Of a stretch of 49,826 bases of DNA, positions 1 through 10,664 are shown piece by piece. This stretch comes from Streptomyces graminilatus (GTDB taxonomy: Bacteria; Actinomycetota; Actinomycetes; Streptomycetales; Streptomycetaceae). Within the stretch, counting starts at the first letter, position 1; every line of letters starts with the position of its first letter. Under the pieces are notes generated by a model that was given only the letters and a program-made list of their open reading frames with translations, was not told the DNA's origin and ran no database searches. The position numbers were made by a program, and so were the translations under genes. Where the stretch lies: the NCBI RefSeq assembly GCF_001418565.1, contig NZ_LIQQ01000082.1, positions 1 to 49,826 of the forward strand. Reading direction: 5' to 3'.

Positions 1-494
1 GGGCCGCGGCCCGCACCCACTACGAGGACGCTGCCCAAATCCTGCACGCCGTCGGGGACCACCGCGGGCACACCTGGGTCACTTTGGGGCTGGCAGACAT
101 GGCCCTCTATGAAGGCGACCACACCGCCGCAGAACTGATCAGGCGTGCGCTCCAGGAGACCGACGCCTGCGGCGACCATCGAGGCCACAGCAGGGCATTG
201 ACCCTCCAGGCTCTGCTGCTCGCCGAGGCAAACCGCCTCAGCGACGCCATCACGCTGGCAGAACAGGCCCTCGCCACTTTCCGCGACCACGCCGGCGCCG
301 CTCAGGCCGGCTTCCGCCTGGCCCGCCTCTACGGCGCCGCCGGCCGGCACCAAGACGTCCTCCGCACACTGCAGCAGTCCCGCACCCATCACCACGCCGC
401 CGGCATACCTTTTCCCGCCCTTGCCGACCCCGAACTCGCCAAGAGCCTCACCCACCCCGTGCCCCGTGCCCGGCGCTTCCGCCGGCCTCAGTGA
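1..494 (+). CDS. TPR-repeat protein, C-terminal part (5' truncated by window edge)
   Basis: The frame is open from base 3 with no start, so the gene begins upstream of the window; about 163 residues are visible. The sequence is made of paired amphipathic helices with Ala/Leu/Gly spacing (for example residues reading ADMALYEGDHTAAELIRRAL, then a second and third repeat), typical of tetratricopeptide repeats. In Streptomyces such tails belong to BTAD/NB-ARC or XRE-type regulators that use the TPR part for ligand or partner binding, but the effector domain is not visible, so the role is unproven. The C-terminus is Arg/Pro-rich. It is convergent with the next gene. No terminator hairpin was seen in the 218 bases between them. 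Confidence 0.7.
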   Translation, partial: AAARTHYEDAAQILHAVGDHRGHTWVTLGLADMALYEGDHTAAELIRRALQETDACGDHRGHSRALTLQALLLAEANRLSDAITLAEQALATFRDHAGAAQAGFRLARLYGAAGRHQDVLRTLQQSRTHHHAAGIPFPALADPELAKSLTHPVPRARRFRRPQ

Positions 495-712
495 GTTGGA
501 TACACAGATCCGCGAGGCCATCAGGAAACCAGCTCACACGTAGCCGGCAAGACCGCTCCCGTATCCGGAGACCCGTCCGGGGCACCTTGGCGCGGTCCCG
601 ACCTGAGATGCATCCGCTTTTCGATAACAGGGCTGGCCTGGGGAAACTCGTCCCGGACGCTCGGCGACGGTGAGGGGCGGCTCGCGTCGGTGAAGCTCTC
701 TGCGGTGGCCGG

Positions 713-1117
713 TCAGTGTCTGCGTAGGTCGGCGCCTCGGTGTCGCCGGGCCGCGTAACCAGCTGCCGCAGCGAGGGAGGTGCAGGCCAGGGCCGTTCCC
801 AGGGTCCGCTCGAAGTCGGCGGGGCCGGTGCTGCCGCCGATGCCGCCCTGGACGCCGCGGGTGGGCAAAGGCGTGGGCGTCGTCGTGCTGGTGGTGCTTC
901 TGTGGGGCAGGGTCTCGCAGGCGATGCCGTCGTCCGGCCCTTGGTCCTCGTCCAGCCGGTGGGGGTCGCTGGGGTCTCGGTTCAGCTCTGCCTGTGCGTC
1001 TTCCTGGAAGGCGAAGTCTCGGCAGTCCAGATCGGGTTGGGCATGGGCCAGGCCTGCCGAGGGGCCGGCGGCGAGGGCAACCGTCACTGCGGCGACGAAC
1101 GCGGTGCGTATCCGCAT
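713..1117 (-). CDS. Secreted Excalibur calcium-binding domain protein
   Basis: A 134-residue protein. The first 26 residues form a signal peptide (basic MRIR, hydrophobic core, likely cleavage after AHA). The mature N-terminus carries an Excalibur domain: [12 protein letters not shown], then [11 protein letters not shown] and DDGIACE, with the paired cysteines and the DxDxDG-like calcium loop expected of the family (one position in the loop is degenerate). A Thr/Ser/Pro-rich linker follows, then a hydrophobic stretch (about residues 108-122) and a basic tail RRHRG, which may anchor the protein. Excalibur proteins are extracellular; some are tied to surface nucleases or cell wall, but this one has no enzymatic domain. 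The ATG is preceded by AAAGGA. It stands alone and is convergent with the TPR gene. Confidence 0.75.
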   Translation of the reverse strand: MRIRTAFVAAVTVALAAGPSAGLAHAQPDLDCRDFAFQEDAQAELNRDPSDPHRLDEDQGPDDGIACETLPHRSTTSTTTPTPLPTRGVQGGIGGSTGPADFERTLGTALACTSLAAAAGYAARRHRGADLRRH

Positions 1118-1598
1118 GGGTCATTCCTTTCGGTTCGGTGGCCTGCACGACCGTCACAGCGACCTTATGGAGAGGACGCCGGCCCGGCGCGTGGTGCTGG
1201 GCCGAACGGACACGGATCGGCGTTCGCCCAGGACGGAGCCCGGGGCGGCTGCCGGCCGGTGGCCGATCGGGGACGATGCCGTACTGACTGAGAAGACGAC
1301 GATCCGCTTGGAAGCAGTTACTGCTCCTGACTCCTGGTGCGGGCCCTGTTTCAGAGGCCGGCGAGCTGGCGGTCCTGGTGTCTGCGTGGGCTGACCACGG
1401 CCTCCAGTTGGAGTAGCTCCCCTGTCGCAGCGCAGTTGTGCTGTCGAATTTCGGCCAAGTTGCGGTGAACGTGTGCGGACGTAGGCGGACGTCCACGGAC
1501 TGACGCGAACACAGTGAGAACTACTGAGACTGAATGGGACTGGCTAGGTTCAATCCACGATGGGTTACCTGCTTCGTTCCGCGGGCCACACTGCATCC
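1118..1598. other. Intergenic region, no gene seen
   Basis: About 480 bases between the start of the Excalibur gene (leftward) and the next rightward gene. Reading frames here have poor codon bias and no ribosome site. It should hold the two divergent promoters, but I could not place convincing -35/-10 boxes. Confidence 0.4.
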
Positions 1599-2093
1599 AT
1601 GACGAGCTTTCAGCAGCGGAAAGCAATAGGTGACGCGCATGAGCGGTACGTCGCCGAGCAGCTCACCGAGCGAGGGTGGGAAGTCGACTTCTGGGGCCAA
1701 AGGCAGCTGAGCCGGGCGCTTCAATGCGCGCTCCGGAAGAGCGACAGTTCCATTCGCTGGTTCCCGGATCTCATTGCGGCGAAGGCAAAAGACCTCGTAC
1801 TGATCGACTGCAAGGGCGGCGTGACCAGCAGGCGAACGGGCCGGCATGCTGTCGAACGCGCGGCCGTGCTGGCGCATTTGCAGCTCGTTGCCTGGACGCA
1901 GTTGCCGGTCTACTACGTGTTCGATGGCCTCGATGCGTGGTCGCCGTACGACGTGCTCGTCGCGGGACAGAAAGGGCCGCACAGCATTGCGGGATCGGGC
2001 GCCCCGTACTTTCTGGTCTCTGCCCAGGGAGCCCGTCGCTTCGATGACCTGTTCGGCACGCCGGGCGTTGCCCAGGTGGGTATTGCTTCGTAG
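1599..2093 (+). CDS. PD-(D/E)XK nuclease-like protein
   Basis: A 164-residue protein. The ATG at 1599 is preferred over an in-frame start at 1560 because homologous-looking sequence begins with MTSFQQRKAIGDAHERYVAE. The core of a restriction-endonuclease-like fold is visible: an N-terminal helix with Glu (residues 15-20), then WFPDL (Pro56-Asp57), a beta strand and LIDCKGG (Asp70-x-Lys72), i.e. PD...DxK. This arrangement is used by nucleases and by Holliday-junction and restriction enzymes that cut DNA with a metal ion. No DNA-recognition domain is fused, so the target is unknown. It lies just upstream of the Wadjet operon on the same strand but 570 bases away, so it is probably transcribed separately. 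It may belong to the same defence/mobile region. Confidence 0.6.
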   Translation: MTSFQQRKAIGDAHERYVAEQLTERGWEVDFWGQRQLSRALQCALRKSDSSIRWFPDLIAAKAKDLVLIDCKGGVTSRRTGRHAVERAAVLAHLQLVAWTQLPVYYVFDGLDAWSPYDVLVAGQKGPHSIAGSGAPYFLVSAQGARRFDDLFGTPGVAQVGIAS

Positions 2094-2666
2094 TCCTGGT
2101 CGTTACTCGCTCGGCCGCCTTCAAGTCGGCGATGCGGGACAGCAGCGTCACGCCAGCCGCACCCAACCGGCTCAGGGATCTTTCTGATCTTGCTGTGTCC
2201 TGCCGTGCATTCAGGTGTCTCGGCGTATGGATGGCACCCTCCGCCCAGCTCCGACCGGGCGCGATCGAGATTCGATGAGGTGGCCTTGCGTCCGGCAGAT
2301 GGCATGTGCCCAAGACCCGATGACGCAGGACGCTGGCAGATCGGTCGACGGACCAGAGTCTTCGGGTTGGGATTCGAAATTTCGTTCGGAAGGGGCTGCG
2401 GGGATGAGGATCGGAAAGGTTCTGGAATCAGGTTAGGTAGGCCCTCCTGCCTGCTCTCTTCCTTCCCTGAGTCCGCGTGTGACCCATCCGGCCGCCTCTC
2501 CTGCGAAGCCCCGTTGTCAGTGGCGGCCTCTACGGTTCTTTTGTGGCCGCCACGGAATGTCCGTGCACGGCTTGTGCGGGCGTGGGCGTCGGCCGTGTGG
2601 GGCGTGCGTTTTCGCCGCTGGCGAGAAATACCGTCGTGCGCGGTGGGGTAGTGAGGGGCAGGATGC
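2094..2666. other. Intergenic region before the Wadjet operon
   Basis: 573 bases without a convincing gene. Leftward frames are open but Arg/Ser/Pro-rich and lack a ribosome site; one short leftward stretch near 2105-2165 reads like a protein tail (LLSRIADLKAAERV) and could be a relic. The jetABCD promoter should lie here, but I cannot place it. Confidence 0.35.
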
Positions 2667-4151
2667 ATGGAGTTGGACTACGACCGTCTGGTCGCGTTGC
2701 GGAAGCAGAGCTCCGCGTGGCGGCTGCTGACGGCCGGTAACGCGGCGCTGATGTTGAGCTTCTTCAACAAGGTGTTCGTCGAGCAGGGGGCGCGCTCGAT
2801 TGCCGGTGCGGAGCTTGTTGAACGGCTGGACGACGAGTTGTTCGCGCTCAATGAGCGGCTGGGGCGGAGCACGTTTCCCCAGTCTGCGAAGGCGTATCTG
2901 GATGTCTGGTCGGCGCCGGAGAATGGCTGGCTGCGCAAGTATTACCCGCCGGATTCGGACGAGCCGCACTTTGACGCCACGGCTGCGGTGGAGAAGGCCA
3001 TCTCGTGGATCCGGTCGCTGGAGGAGCGCTCGTTCGTCGGTACCGAGTCGCGCTTGAACACGATCTTCGATCTGCTGCGGCAGATGACGTTCGGGGCCGA
3101 GACCGACCCCGATGCGCGACTGGCCGAGCTCACCCGGCGTCGGCACGAGATCGACCAGGAGATCGAGCGGGTTGAGGCCGGCGAGGTAGATGTGTTGGAC
3201 AGCGCGGGGCTGCGGGACCGATATCAGCAGATGACTGCGACCGCGTACGGGCTGCTGGCCGACTTCCGCGAGGTCGAGGCGAACTTCCGGGACTTGGACC
3301 GCGACCTGCGGAGCAAGATCGCCGCGTGGGACGGGGCCAAGGCCGGACTCCTCGATGAGGTGCTGGGCAGTCGCGAGAGCATCGCGGAGTCGGACCAGGG
3401 CCGGACCTTCCAGGCGTTCTACGACTTCCTGCTCGCCCCGAGTCGACAGGACGAACTCAAGACGCTGCTGGCCGAGGTCGAGACCATGGAGGCCATCGGC
3501 GAGCCCGACCCGAGGATGCGGCGCATGCCCCGGGATTGGCTGGAGGCCGCCGAACGCACCCAGGGCACGGTGCGGCAGCTCTCGGACCAGCTGCGCCGCT
3601 TCCTGGATGACCAGGTGCGCTCGGAGGACCGCCGCGTCCTGCAGTTGGTGCACGGGATCGAGTCCCGGGCCCTGGACCTGCGCGACGTTCCCGGTGTGGA
3701 TCTGATAGCTGAGCTCGACGCCACGGCACCGGCCATCGTGCTGCCGATGGAACGGCCCCTGTACACGCCGGTGGTCAAGGCGCTGATCGACAGTACCGGT
3801 ATCCAGGCGGGCGACGAGCAGTTCGCCGCTGACGTCCTGTTCGAGGCGGCGTACGTGGATCCCGCCCGGCTCACGGCCGCGGTCCACCGCGCTCTTGGCA
3901 CCCGCACCCAGGTCTCCCTTGCCGAGACGCTGCGCGAGCACCCGCTCGAGCAGGGGCTGGCCGAACTCGTCGCCTACTTCGCCCTTCCGGACGACGGGTT
4001 CACCACGGTCTTCGACGACCACCGTCAAGAAGAGATCACCTGGATCGGCGGGGACGACGTCCGGCAGGTCGCCACCGTGCCCGTGGTCACCTTTGCCCGC
4101 ACCAGCCCCGGTGTTGCCTGGGCCACGAGCCAGAAGAAGGAGGGGCGATGA
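2667..4151 (+). CDS. jetA: Wadjet anti-plasmid system protein JetA
   Basis: A 494-residue protein of the DUF3375 family, the kleisin-like (MksF-related) subunit of Wadjet type I. The N-terminus ([11 protein letters not shown], then [14 protein letters not shown]) is the winged-helix start typical of the family. Long charged helices follow (about residues 140-270), then a second globular region. Length fits known JetA proteins. In the complex JetA bridges the JetC SMC-like dimer with JetB so that the complex can extrude and sense small circular DNA. The ATG is preceded by GAGGGGCAGG; an ATG four bases upstream is out of frame. The stop overlaps the jetB start (ATGA), so translation is coupled. 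It is the first gene of an intact four-gene operon. Confidence 0.9.
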   Translation: MELDYDRLVALRKQSSAWRLLTAGNAALMLSFFNKVFVEQGARSIAGAELVERLDDELFALNERLGRSTFPQSAKAYLDVWSAPENGWLRKYYPPDSDEPHFDATAAVEKAISWIRSLEERSFVGTESRLNTIFDLLRQMTFGAETDPDARLAELTRRRHEIDQEIERVEAGEVDVLDSAGLRDRYQQMTATAYGLLADFREVEANFRDLDRDLRSKIAAWDGAKAGLLDEVLGSRESIAESDQGRTFQAFYDFLLAPSRQDELKTLLAEVETMEAIGEPDPRMRRMPRDWLEAAERTQGTVRQLSDQLRRFLDDQVRSEDRRVLQLVHGIESRALDLRDVPGVDLIAELDATAPAIVLPMERPLYTPVVKALIDSTGIQAGDEQFAADVLFEAAYVDPARLTAAVHRALGTRTQVSLAETLREHPLEQGLAELVAYFALPDDGFTTVFDDHRQEEITWIGGDDVRQVATVPVVTFARTSPGVAWATSQKKEGR

Positions 4152-4774
4152 CCACGCCTTCCACCCCCACCGCGCAGCCATCCCACACTCTGTCCTTGCC
4201 GGTCAACCAGTTGCTCAAGGGGCCGATCTTCCGCGACCAGCACGAGCGGGCCTGGGACGCGCTGCTGTACATGAGTGCCCGCGTCAAGGACTACGTCGAG
4301 GTCATGGGTCTGCGCGTGGTGATCGACGAGGTGGAGGGCTATGCCTTCCTCCAGTCGAAGCCCGACGCCGAAGACGAAGTTCACGATCCGCGTACGAGGC
4401 CGCCGCGGCTGATGCCCCGCCGGTCGCTGTCCTACCCGGTCAGCCTGTTGGTCGTGCTGCTGCGCAAGCGGCTCGCCGAGTTCGACGCGGGCGCCGACGG
4501 CACCCGGCTCATGATCACCAGGGACGAAATTGTCGAGATGATCCGCACGTTCCTCCCGGCCGGCACCAACGAGGCGCGCCTGGTCGACCAGATCGACGGC
4601 CACATCAACAAGGTGGTCGACCTGCAGTTCCTGCGGCGTGCCCGCGGCCAGGAGCAGCTGTTCGAGGTGCAGCGGATCATCAAAGCCTTCGTCGACGGGC
4701 AGTGGCTCGCCGACTTCGAAACGAACCTGGCCCAGTACGCGGCCTCCCACACCCCGCAGGAGAAGCAGCAGTGA
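4148..4774 (+). CDS. jetB: Wadjet anti-plasmid system protein JetB
   Basis: A 208-residue protein of the DUF4194 (MksE-like) family, which binds the JetA kleisin-like subunit. Recognisable features are the [19 protein letters not shown] segment (about residues 95-115), a central region with conserved charged residues, and the winged-helix-like end with QRIIKAF before the C-terminus. It overlaps jetA by ATGA at the start and jetC by GTGA at the end, the classic layout of proteins made in fixed ratios for one complex. The short disordered N-terminus (Thr/Pro-rich) is usual in actinobacterial versions. Nothing appears truncated. Confidence 0.9.
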   Translation: MTTPSTPTAQPSHTLSLPVNQLLKGPIFRDQHERAWDALLYMSARVKDYVEVMGLRVVIDEVEGYAFLQSKPDAEDEVHDPRTRPPRLMPRRSLSYPVSLLVVLLRKRLAEFDAGADGTRLMITRDEIVEMIRTFLPAGTNEARLVDQIDGHINKVVDLQFLRRARGQEQLFEVQRIIKAFVDGQWLADFETNLAQYAASHTPQEKQQ

Positions 4775-7700
4775 TTCCCGCTCAGTCCGGCCCCGTCGGC
4801 ACGGCCACCTCCACCGACCCTGCCGCGGCCGGGTTCCGGCTGGAGCGCCTGGAGGTCTACAACTGGGGCACGTTCGACAAACACGTGTGGTCGTTCGGCC
4901 TCGGCGGCGCCAACGCACTGCTGACCGGAGACATCGGCTCCGGCAAGTCCACCCTGGTGGATGCGATCACCACCCTGTTCATGCCCGCTCACAAGATCGC
5001 CTACAACCGGGCGGCCGGCGCGGAGAGCCGCGAGCGCAGCCTGCGCTCCTATGTCCTGGGCCACTACAAGTCCGAACGCAACGAAGAGACCGGTTTCACC
5101 AAGCCGGTGGCCTTGCGCAAGCCCGGGAACTACACGGTCATCCTGGGGGTGTTCCGCAACCCGGCGCTGGAGTCGACCGTCACGCTGGGACAGGTGTTCT
5201 GGCTGGCCGACGCCAACGCCACCAGTCCGGAGCGGCTGCTCCTCGTCGCAGACCGGGCTCTGTCCGTCGCCGGCGACTTCGCCGACTTCGGCACCGAAGT
5301 GCGGACCTTGAAGAAGCGCCTCGACGCCGACGATGTCCGCGTGCACAAGACGTTCCCGCCCTACAGCAAGGACTTCCGGCGCCGCATGGGCATCGAGTCC
5401 GAGCAGGCCCTGGATCTCTTCCACCAGACGGTGTCGATGAAGTCGGTGGGCAGCCTGGACGACTTCGTGCGCAGCCACATGCTCGAACCATTCGACGCGG
5501 CCGCCATGACCGACAACATCGTCAGCCACTTCGACGCCCTGACCACCACTTACAAATCCGTTCAGCGGGCCCGCGCCCAGATCGAGGCCCTCACCCCGCT
5601 GCTCAAGGACTGCCGCACCTACGAGGGCCTGGCCGCGCGGATCGAGGAGGCCGAGGCCCAGCAGGCCGCCCTGCGGTACTTCATCGCCGAGCGCACCTCG
5701 GTCCTGCACGAGGCCGAGCGCACCGACCTGGAACGGTCGCTGGCCCGCCTGGACAGTCAGATGAAGGCAGCGAAGGACGAGCTGGAGCGGCTGCGGGGCC
5801 AGGAGCGCCGGTGGGAACTGGAGCGTGAGGGCCTGGGCGGCGGGCGCCTGGGCGAACTGGAGCGCCAGATCGAGGAGATGGAGCGACTGCGCACGACACG
5901 GGACAGGCGCGCCCGCGAGCACGCCCGCCTGCTGGAACAGGCCGAGTTGGCCCCGGTCACTGATCAGGCCCAGTTCACCGACCGCCTGGAGGAGATCTCC
6001 CGGGCCCAGCACGACGTCGCCGCGGGCAAGCAGGAGTCGCTCACGGCCCTGGAGACGCTCGCGGTCGACGCCGATCGCCTGCACCAGCAGGCAGAGGACC
6101 TCAACAAGGATCTGGTCAGCCTGCGCTCGCGCCGCAGCAACGTCCCTCGCCGGCAGCTGGAGGTACGCACCCGCCTGTGCCGCGAACTCGGCATCGAGGA
6201 GAGCGCCTTGCCGTTTTCCGGCGAACTCATCCAGGTGCGCGACGGGGAACAGGCCTGGGCCGGCGCCGCCGAGCGGCTGCTGCGCGGCTTCGCCCTGTCC
6301 CTCCTCGTCCCTGGCGATCAGTACGCCCGCGTCTCCGAGTGGATCAACAACCACCACCTGGGGACGAAGCTGGTCTACTTCCGCGTCCCCGACAAGCTCC
6401 TGCCCCGGCGCCCCCAGACAGCCCCTTCGGCCGCGCTGTTCGCCAAACTCGAAGTACGCGACGACTCATCCTTCGCCCCGTGGGTGGCCGGTGAGCTCGA
6501 ACGCCGTGCGTCGCACACCTGCGTGCCCACCATGGAGGACTTCCGGCATGCCGAACTGGCCGTCACCGCACAGGGACTGATCAAGGGAGCGCGGGGCCGC
6601 CACGAGAAGAACGACAGCACCCGCATCGACGACCGCAGCACCTACGTGCTGGGCTGGACGAACCAGGCGAAGATCGATGCCCTCCTGGACCAAGCGGGCC
6701 GGGTCCACGCCGCCCAGCGCGAGCTGGCCGGCAAGAAGCGCGGCCTGGAAGCCGCCCACGAGGACTCCATCAGCCGCGACAAGGTCCTCGACCGGCTGGC
6801 GGCGATGCGCGACTACAGCGAGATCGACTGGACCTCCGCTGTGCGGCACATCACCGAGCTGGCCAAGGAGAAGCAGCGCCTTCAGGCCGACTCCAAGGAC
6901 CTGGACGAACTCACCCGCCACCTGGAGGAGATCGCCGTCGAGATCGGCGAGCATGAAGCCGCCTACGAGAAGGCGAACCAGAACTGGGGGAAGGTGTCGG
7001 GCGAGCGGGACACGGCCATCCACGCCCGTGATGCGGCCCGCGCCGTACTCGATGAAGCGGCCGCCGCCGATGCACAGGCCCACTTTCCGGCCCTCGAACA
7101 GCGCCTGACCACCACCCGGTTGACCTGCCGTACCGCGCAGGAGTGCGGCCAGACCGAGACCCGGCTGCGCGAGGAGCTGACAGCTCAGAAGAACCGCTGG
7201 GGCAAAGAGCAGACCCGCCTCGCCCAGACGATCGCCTCCCAGATGGGCACCTTCCGCACCAACTACCCGGCCGAGACCAACGAGCTCGACGACTCCGTCG
7301 CCTCCGCCGGTGGCTACCGCGCCCTGCACCAACGGCTCGTCGCCGACGACCTGCCGCGCTTTGAGGATCAGTTCCGCACGTATCTGAAGACCAACGTGAT
7401 CCGCGAAGTCGCAGGATTCCATGCACAGTTGAACATCTGGGCCGATGAGATCGGCGAGCGCATCGCCACCATCAACGAGTCGCTGGCCGGCATCGACTAC
7501 AACCCGGGCCGCTACATCATGCTCAAGCCCGAGCAGACCCCGAACACCGAGATCCGCGAGTTCACCGCGGAACTGCGAGCCTGCACCGACGACGTCCTGT
7601 CCGGCGACGATTCCGACCTGTACTCCGAAGAGAAGTTCCACCAGGTCCAGCGCCTGATCGAACGGTTCAAGGGCCGCGAGGGGCACACGGATGCGGACCG

Positions 7701-8187
7701 TGCCTGGACCAAGCGCGTCACCGACGTGCGCTACTGGTTCGTCTTCAGCGCCAGCGAACGACGCCGCGAGGACAACTCCGAATACGAGGTGTACTCCGAC
7801 TCCGGCGGCAAGTCCGGCGGGCAGAAGGAGAAGCTCGCCTACACCATCCTGGCCGCCTCCCTCGCCTACCAGTTCAAGCTCGACACCACCAGCAACAGGA
7901 GCCGCACGTTCCGGTTCGTTGTCATCGACGAAGCCTTCGGCCGCGGCTCGGAGGAATCCGCCCGCTTCGCCCTGGACCTCTTCAAGCGCCTCGGCCTGCA
8001 ACTCCTCATCGTCACGCCCCTGCAGAAGATTCACGTCATCGAGCCCTACGTATCCGCCGTGGGCTTCGTCGACAACCCCACCGGACACCACTCCCGCCTG
8101 CGCACCCTGACCATCGCCCAGTACCGCCAAGAACGCCTCGCCCACACCCTGGCCGCCCTGCAGCCCGTAGCCGGACAGGTGAGCTGA
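4771..8187 (+). CDS. jetC: Wadjet SMC-like ATPase JetC
   Basis: A 1,138-residue MksB/SMC-like ATPase, the motor of Wadjet. The frame is open far upstream (from about 3895), but the true start is the GTG at 4771 overlapping the jetB stop. Walker A is GDIGSGKST (residues 53-61). Long coiled coils run from about 270 to 480 and 640 to 870 around a hinge-like middle. The signature segment [11 protein letters not shown] begins at residue 1011, and Walker B is VVIDEAF near 1050-1056. Two JetC copies form a ring that hydrolyses ATP to extrude DNA loops; on small circles the complex stalls and activates JetD. All catalytic motifs are present. One base separates its stop from jetD. Confidence 0.93.
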   Translation: MIPAQSGPVGTATSTDPAAAGFRLERLEVYNWGTFDKHVWSFGLGGANALLTGDIGSGKSTLVDAITTLFMPAHKIAYNRAAGAESRERSLRSYVLGHYKSERNEETGFTKPVALRKPGNYTVILGVFRNPALESTVTLGQVFWLADANATSPERLLLVADRALSVAGDFADFGTEVRTLKKRLDADDVRVHKTFPPYSKDFRRRMGIESEQALDLFHQTVSMKSVGSLDDFVRSHMLEPFDAAAMTDNIVSHFDALTTTYKSVQRARAQIEALTPLLKDCRTYEGLAARIEEAEAQQAALRYFIAERTSVLHEAERTDLERSLARLDSQMKAAKDELERLRGQERRWELEREGLGGGRLGELERQIEEMERLRTTRDRRAREHARLLEQAELAPVTDQAQFTDRLEEISRAQHDVAAGKQESLTALETLAVDADRLHQQAEDLNKDLVSLRSRRSNVPRRQLEVRTRLCRELGIEESALPFSGELIQVRDGEQAWAGAAERLLRGFALSLLVPGDQYARVSEWINNHHLGTKLVYFRVPDKLLPRRPQTAPSAALFAKLEVRDDSSFAPWVAGELERRASHTCVPTMEDFRHAELAVTAQGLIKGARGRHEKNDSTRIDDRSTYVLGWTNQAKIDALLDQAGRVHAAQRELAGKKRGLEAAHEDSISRDKVLDRLAAMRDYSEIDWTSAVRHITELAKEKQRLQADSKDLDELTRHLEEIAVEIGEHEAAYEKANQNWGKVSGERDTAIHARDAARAVLDEAAAADAQAHFPALEQRLTTTRLTCRTAQECGQTETRLREELTAQKNRWGKEQTRLAQTIASQMGTFRTNYPAETNELDDSVASAGGYRALHQRLVADDLPRFEDQFRTYLKTNVIREVAGFHAQLNIWADEIGERIATINESLAGIDYNPGRYIMLKPEQTPNTEIREFTAELRACTDDVLSGDDSDLYSEEKFHQVQRLIERFKGREGHTDADRAWTKRVTDVRYWFVFSASERRREDNSEYEVYSDSGGKSGGQKEKLAYTILAASLAYQFKLDTTSNRSRTFRFVVIDEAFGRGSEESARFALDLFKRLGLQLLIVTPLQKIHVIEPYVSAVGFVDNPTGHHSRLRTLTIAQYRQERLAHTLAALQPVAGQVS

Positions 8188-8188
8188 C

Positions 8189-9373
8189 ATGGCAACCACC
8201 AGCACCCCGAACTGGACCACGCCCCGCGACGTCGTCGCTCGCCTGCGCAAGCGCTGGGATCGCGGCGAGTTCCTCAGCCAGGTCGCCGACGGCAGCAACT
8301 GGGAACCCCTCGCCGTCCCCCTACGCGGTCCGAAGGCCGGCGACATCACCCGGCACTACGACGACGTCCTCGCCTGGGCAACGTCCTGGGCTCCCGCAGC
8401 ACACCGACACCTGCGCATTGAATACCGGCGGCTCGGCGGACGCCTCGCCGGCGTGAACAACGCCCCCGCCCGGGTCTGGATCGAGCGCCGCGACGACCTG
8501 TTCAAACTCCTCGGCGTCACCAACACGGTCAACCGCTACGCGTCCCTCCTCGCCGCCGCAACCGAGACCCTGCCCCCACTGGCCACGTGGATGGCCGAGA
8601 ACCCGATGAAAGTTGTCCAACGGGAAGCCGACTGGCCACGCCTCCAAGCCACCATCCGCTGGATCACCGACTACCGCGGTCCGGCCGTCTACCTGCGCCA
8701 GCTCGACGTACCCGGCGTGGACACCAAGTTCATCGAACAGCACAGAGCCATCCTGACCACCCTGCTCGAGCACTGCCTTCCCGAAGACCGCATCGAGGCC
8801 GAGGCCGCGCGCACCGACTTCGCCGCCCGCTTCCGCTTCCTGCGCAAACCCGCCTACCTGCGGTTCCGGCTGCTCGGCGGCGAGTCGCTGGCGGGCTTCA
8901 GTGAACTCACGTTGCGCGCGGACGAGTTCACCGCGCCACCGCCCGCCATCACGACTGTGTATGTTGTCGAGAACGAAACCACCTACCTCGCCTTTCCCGA
9001 CCAGCCTCACAGCATCGTGATCCACGGCGGCGGCTACGCCGTCACCCAACTGTCCGCCCTGACCTGGCTGCACGACGTACGCCTGGTCTACTGGGGCGAT
9101 GTGGACACCCACGGCTTCACCATCCTTGACCGGCTGCGCCGGACCTTCGCGCACACGCAGTCGATCCTGATGAACCGGCCCACCCTCCTGGAACACCGCG
9201 GGCAGTGGGTGAAGGAAGATGCGCCCACCCACCGGCCACTCGGCACGCTCACACCCGACGAAGCCGATGTCTACGACAGCCTCGTGGACGGCGAGTTCGG
9301 CCCGAACGTGCGGCTCGAACAAGAACGCGTGCGGTTCCACCTGCTTGAGGACGTCCTCAACGAGCTTCGCTAA
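8189..9373 (+). CDS. jetD: Wadjet nuclease JetD
   Basis: A 394-residue protein with an N-terminal DUF3322 arm and a C-terminal DUF2220 Toprim-type catalytic domain. Toprim residues are visible: the glutamate in VVENETT (Glu261) and the D-x-D pair in WGDVDTHG (Asp304 and Asp306), which bind the metal for DNA cleavage. JetD cuts circular plasmid DNA once the JetABC motor has trapped it, which gives resistance to plasmid transformation. Length and motifs are normal, so the system is probably functional. It is the last gene of the operon. A decayed transposase begins about 65 bases downstream on the other strand. Confidence 0.92.
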   Translation: MATTSTPNWTTPRDVVARLRKRWDRGEFLSQVADGSNWEPLAVPLRGPKAGDITRHYDDVLAWATSWAPAAHRHLRIEYRRLGGRLAGVNNAPARVWIERRDDLFKLLGVTNTVNRYASLLAAATETLPPLATWMAENPMKVVQREADWPRLQATIRWITDYRGPAVYLRQLDVPGVDTKFIEQHRAILTTLLEHCLPEDRIEAEAARTDFAARFRFLRKPAYLRFRLLGGESLAGFSELTLRADEFTAPPPAITTVYVVENETTYLAFPDQPHSIVIHGGGYAVTQLSALTWLHDVRLVYWGDVDTHGFTILDRLRRTFAHTQSILMNRPTLLEHRGQWVKEDAPTHRPLGTLTPDEADVYDSLVDGEFGPNVRLEQERVRFHLLEDVLNELR

Positions 9374-9439
9374 AGGTTGTTCCGCAATGATCAATTGACT
9401 TGGCATGGTCAGCATCGAGGACGCCCATCTTGGGGCGGA

Positions 9440-10128
9440 CTATCCGGTGAGCGCGAGGTTGTGCAGGCGGGCTATGCCAAGGATGGCGTGATGAACGCCG
9501 TGGCCCTTCAATCGGCAGTCGCGGAGGATCTTCCAGCTCTTCATGCGGGCGAAGGCGTGCTCGACGCGGGCACGAACCTTGCGGTGTGAGCGGTTGTGCT
9601 GCTCTTTCCAGGCTGAGAGTTCGGCCTGGCCTGGTTCACGGCGGTGCGGGATCACCAGGCCAGTGCCGCGGTAGCCGCCATCAGCGATCACCGTGGTGTT
9701 GCCGACAGCTGCTTCGCTCCGGACAACTCCCATGCCTTGCAGTCGTTGCGGTTGCCGGGCAGAGGTCGCCCAACCGCGACGACCATCCGGGTATCGGCGT
9801 CGATGACGACCTGGTGTTTCGTGGAGTACCGGTAGTTTTTCGACTGCTCTGCCACCGTGTGGTCACGTGTGGGGACCAGGTCGCCGTCCACGATGAGCAC
9901 GGTGTCCCTGCGGAATCGTCGGCGTGACCGCAGTGCGAGCAGGGATGTGAGGCGGTTGATGATGCGGTCGGCCGCAGACTTCGAGATTCTGAAGAGCGGC
10001 GCGAGCTGGTGCAGCGTCAAGTTCGTGCGCCAGCACGCCGCGACCAGCAGGACGCGGTCCTCCAGGGGCAGGCTCCACGGCCGGCCTCGGCGGACCGTGT
10101 CCGCTCCCTCGCGGCGCAGGGCGGTCAC
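9440..10128 (-). pseudogene. IS5-family (DDE) transposase, frameshifted and start lost
   Basis: Two leftward frames together encode most of one transposase. The first (10128 to about 9700) has the helix-turn-helix part (LHQLAPLFRISKSAADRI) and catalytic Asp regions in VLIVDGDLVP and PGNRNDCKAWELSGAK. The second (about 9725 to 9440) continues with AAVGNTTVIADGGYRGTGL and ends with VRARVEHAFARMKSWKILR, which holds the final Glu. The switch near 9700-9730 needs a frameshift in the middle of the conserved core; I recall homologues as one continuous frame, so this is more likely decay than programmed shifting. The natural N-terminus should extend past 10128, but a stop lies four codons upstream. 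No clear terminal repeats were found. Confidence 0.75.
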
Positions 10129-10280
10129 CAGCTTGTGTCAGCGGCCAGTTCGGAACCCCCCCGTACGGCCAGTTGTGATGTCACTCTTGGTTACGGCCCG
10201 GGCTCGACGTCTGTCCCGATCGGTCACATGCGGATGAACGCGACCGGTTGTCGGGCCACGTCAGTGCCAGGCACAGGTGA

Positions 10281-10640
10281 TCAGCTGTCCGCGGAGTGGG
10301 CGTCGGCAAGGGCCTCGCCGAAGAGCCGTCCGGCGAGTTCCATGCAGCGCATCCGGGCAGGAGAGAAGTCGTAAGGCATCTTGGTGATCGCTGTGGCGGC
10401 ACTCATCTCTGTGCCCTCCTCCCCTTTCAGGTCGGCGTCGTAGATCTCGAAGATCCTCTCCTCGGCCGCGTCGAGACCAGCTGCCTCGATGGCCTGATTC
10501 AGGGCCATTTGGTGAGCGCATCGCTGTACGGCGAGCTCTTCGACGCGCGGGTCGTCGGGTTCGACGCCGTCGTCGAGGGCGGCCTCGGCCGCCTCAAGAC
10601 GGTCCTCCTCGGCCCGCAGGTCGGGGTGGGTGGCCAGCAC
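10281..10640 (-). CDS. Hypothetical protein
   Basis: A 119-residue acidic protein starting at GTG, not recognised. The first half is helical and rich in Glu/Ala (residues LRAEEDRLEAAEAAL), likely a short coiled coil. The second half has Met/Tyr/Phe in a more mixed composition (MPYDFSPARMRCMELAGRLF). There are no signal peptide, membrane segment or cysteine clusters. It lies 24 bases downstream of the next leftward gene, so the two probably form an operon. Codon use is normal for the region. Proteins of this size and composition are common in Streptomyces plasmids and integrative elements, but I cannot assign a role. Confidence 0.45.
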   Translation of the reverse strand: MLATHPDLRAEEDRLEAAEAALDDGVEPDDPRVEELAVQRCAHQMALNQAIEAAGLDAAEERIFEIYDADLKGEEGTEMSAATAITKMPYDFSPARMRCMELAGRLFGEALADAHSADS

Positions 10641-10664
10641 GATCGGGACGGTTGACGGGAAGAC

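Noticed and set aside
534..1496. Long leftward open frame of 320 codons
   Set aside because: Arg/Pro-rich shadow frame overlapping the Excalibur gene; no ribosome site or family features.
1540..1565. GGTTCAATCC resembling a tRNA T-loop
   Set aside because: No cloverleaf could be built around it.
1913..2668. Leftward open frame of 251 codons before jetA
   Set aside because: Low-complexity Arg/Ser/Pro composition; only a very short part looks protein-like, so it is not called as a gene.
2517..4181. Long leftward frame opposite jetA
   Set aside because: Antisense shadow of a strongly supported gene.
4432..6357. Long leftward frame opposite jetB/jetC
   Set aside because: Antisense shadow produced by GC-rich codons.
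6466..8349. Long leftward frame opposite jetC
   Set aside because: Antisense shadow of jetC; no family features.
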